A stretch of DNA of 64,000 nt from a virus: IMG/VR virus record IMGVR_UViG_3300050016_000116, positions 35,645-99,644 of that record; one strand, given 5' to 3'. This document shows positions 62,489 to 64,000 of this stretch, one piece after another (the first letter of the stretch is position 1; every line of letters starts with the position of its first letter). The notes beneath the pieces were generated by a model. It was not told where the DNA came from, searched no databases, and saw only the letters and a program-made list of their open reading frames with translations. The position numbers were made by a program, and so were the translations under genes.

Positions 62489-63715
62489 TTGAGCTACAGC
62501 AGCACGATCACCATCACGGAGGTGTTCGCAAGCACGCTGGGGGGCGGTTCTGCGCGAATCCTCACGCTCATCGGTCCCGGGTTGCCGGTGATGGGGGCGG
62601 AGTGGGGCGCGAAGCTAGGGATGAAGACCACGTGGTACCCGGGCAACGGGGAAGAAGCCACGCAGCAAGTACTCTCTCCCCAGGAGCTTCCGTCAAAGTG
62701 GTCGGGGGAATGGAACCGGACACGTCTCGGGAGGACCCCGTGCCTGTTCGATCCGGGAACGGGCTACGCGCGCCCGATCATCGATCCTCTCTCCCTCTGG
62801 AATGCCCTGGAGACCCTCCAGCGTGGCGGCAGACGGCTCCGGGTCATCTGGGCAGTGGACGGCACCACCCCCTCTTCCACGGGCAAGGTCGTGCGCGAGG
62901 GGCGCATCGAGGAAGTGAAGTTCAAGCCCGACCGACTCCAGGACATCAAGTGGGAAGCGAACTTTGAGTGGATGAGTCGTGGAGGTTCTACCTCTCGCGT
63001 CACCTCCACTCGTTCCAACTCCGTCACTTCCAACTCTGCGGCGTACCTCAACGCGCTCAACAAGCTCATCGCGGCCAACGCGCTCGCCAGCGCTCAGCAG
63101 TTCAACCCTTCCTCCCTCAACCTCGGACAGCTCGAAGCGCTCGCGAACTACCCCACGACGCTCACCAACTCCCTTGCGCGGAAGGTGCAGCAGATTCAGT
63201 ACGACGTGGGGACGCTCGTGGACCTTGCGGCCACGGTAGCGAGCCAGCCCGTCAGCGTGGCGAACCGGGCGATCTCTCTCGCGAGGGACACCCTCTCCAA
63301 CGTGAACTCGTACAGGGACACGATCGGGCAAGTGCCCGTGGAGTTGCTTACGCTCAACGACAACGTCTCTGCTCTCTGCCAGGCGGTGAACACGTTCTTC
63401 CCGCAGTCGGATGACGCAGACCAGCTCTCTATCGTCGGGACCTCCTACAACGCGCAGCTCCTCCAGCAACTCCAGAGCACGGGTGGGTACATGACCCCGA
63501 ACCGACTCCAGGATCCGAACAACGCGCTTCAGGTCTACGTGGCACGGAGGGGAGACACACTGCCGTTCATCAGCCAGAAGTTCTACGGCAATCCCGACCA
63601 CGCCGCGGACATTGCGATTGCGAACGGGCTCCCCTGGGCAGCGCCCGCGTTCACGACACCCACAGTCATCGTCATCCCGGTTCTTTCGACCCTTTCCGCG
63701 ACGACTGCGGTTTGA
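62489..63715 (+). CDS. baseplate/tail hub protein with C-terminal LysM domain
   Basis: 408 aa, TTG start (a GTG at 62481 runs into a stop). N-terminal half: RILTLIGPGLPVMGAEWGAK, WYPGNGEEATQQVLSPQELPSKWSGEWNRTRL and GRIEEVKFKPDRLQDIKWEANFEW, as in the XkdP/gp53-like baseplate proteins that follow the tape measure. A helical middle follows. C-terminal LysM (VYVARRGDTLPFISQKFYGNPDHAADIAIANGL...VIVIPV) binds peptidoglycan. Expressed from a composite module. Confidence 0.8.
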   Translation: MSYSSTITITEVFASTLGGGSARILTLIGPGLPVMGAEWGAKLGMKTTWYPGNGEEATQQVLSPQELPSKWSGEWNRTRLGRTPCLFDPGTGYARPIIDPLSLWNALETLQRGGRRLRVIWAVDGTTPSSTGKVVREGRIEEVKFKPDRLQDIKWEANFEWMSRGGSTSRVTSTRSNSVTSNSAAYLNALNKLIAANALASAQQFNPSSLNLGQLEALANYPTTLTNSLARKVQQIQYDVGTLVDLAATVASQPVSVANRAISLARDTLSNVNSYRDTIGQVPVELLTLNDNVSALCQAVNTFFPQSDDADQLSIVGTSYNAQLLQQLQSTGGYMTPNRLQDPNNALQVYVARRGDTLPFISQKFYGNPDHAADIAIANGLPWAAPAFTTPTVIVIPVLSTLSATTAV

Positions 63716-63740
63716 TGTTCAGGTTTCTTCGAGGAGTTCT

Positions 63741-63767
63741 ATGAGCTTGTTTGACATCCGAATATAG
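63741..63767 (+). CDS. start of a truncated gene (8 codons)
   Basis: GAGGAG 6 nt before ATG; SLFDIRI looks like the beginning of a tail gene, but the frame stops at TAG as the tandem repeat begins. Either the repeat interrupted the gene or the assembly is wrong here. Confidence 0.3.
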   Translation: MSLFDIRI

Positions 63768-63769
63768 GC

Positions 63770-63983
63770 CACACTCCACGCCACACTCCACGCCGCACTC
63801 CACGCCGCACTCGCCGCACTCCTCGCCGCACTCCTCGCCGCACTCGCCGCACTCCACGCCGCACTCGCCGCACACGCCGCACTCGCCGCACTCCTCGCCG
63901 CACTCGCCGCACTCGCCGCACTCGCCGCACTCGCCGCACTCCTCGCCGCACTCGCCGCACTCGCCGCACTCGCCGCCGCACTC
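63770..63983. repeat. 9/12-bp tandem repeat array
   Basis: About 20 units of CACTCGCCG (9 bp) and CACTCCTCGCCG or CACTCCACGCCG (12 bp) in irregular order. The plus-strand reading is a Pro-His-Ser repeat and the minus-strand readings are CGE or RRV repeats; none has a credible gene. Leaves the array into unlike sequence at 63984. Confidence 0.9.
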
Positions 63984-64000
63984 TCATCAACTTTCTCTCC

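Noticed and set aside
63770-63983. CRISPR array
   Set aside because: Units are 9-12 bp, contiguous and without unique spacers.
1-64000. tRNA, rRNA or integrase/attachment site
   Set aside because: I found no cloverleaf-like segment, rRNA sequence, integrase or repressor-like lysogeny module by reading; small RNAs cannot be excluded without a covariance-model search.

Overview
The window is a 64 kb piece of a high-GC genome of a virulent-looking, contractile-tailed bacteriophage (myovirus). It carries a terminase pair, an SPP1-type portal and minor head protein, a scaffold, an N4gp56-like capsid protein, a tail sheath, a tail tube, a tail-assembly chaperone with a -1 frameshift, a tape measure and a LysM baseplate protein. 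I see no integrase, repressor module, tRNA gene or DNA polymerase, so this is only part of a larger genome. The host is probably a high-GC Gram-negative bacterium: many proteins have lipoprotein signals, and there are GH25 and SLT-type peptidoglycan enzymes. The Asp/Ala/Gly-rich linkers of the secreted proteins recall myxobacteria (inference only).

Region 1 (1-12.3 kb) is a DNA and nucleotide metabolism block. It starts with a ParB-like protein and a compact cassette that looks like a DNA base hypermodification pathway: a TET/JBP-type 2-oxoglutarate dioxygenase, a protein resembling the alpha-glutamyl/putrescinyl-thymine / amino-acid:DNA transferase fold, an FAD oxidoreductase and a P-loop kinase. 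Then come ThyX, split by a 274-aa intein with an HNH domain, a fused DNA methyltransferase/SNF2-type helicase of 1244 aa, and a dATP/dGTP diphosphohydrolase-like protein.

Region 2 (12.3-34.4 kb) mixes packaging genes (TerS, TerL), a glycine-rich adhesin, three DNA methyltransferases that look like cargo with antisense gene remnants at their 3' sides, many small zinc-ribbon or membrane proteins, a MazG-like enzyme, a stand-alone DnaA domain IV protein, a ribbon-helix-helix protein, a second ParB-like protein and a papain-like peptidase (plus a decayed copy). Region 3 (34.4-42.6 kb) holds lysis genes and a run of lipoprotein or secreted fibre-like proteins. Region 4 (42.6-63.7 kb) is the head and tail module, invaded by two free-standing HNH homing endonuclease genes. 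The window ends in a 9/12-bp tandem repeat.

Gene expression signals are unusual and repeated. (i) A perfect palindrome with core TTCGAAAAGCGCTTTTCGAA occurs about a dozen times, mostly 11-20 nt before start codons and next to the Shine-Dalgarno, but also inside reading frames. (ii) A motif GACGGCACTCT lies 6 nt before start codons. (iii) TAGnnT -10-like hexamers lie 6-7 nt before start codons. The last two point to many single-gene promoters that make leaderless mRNAs.
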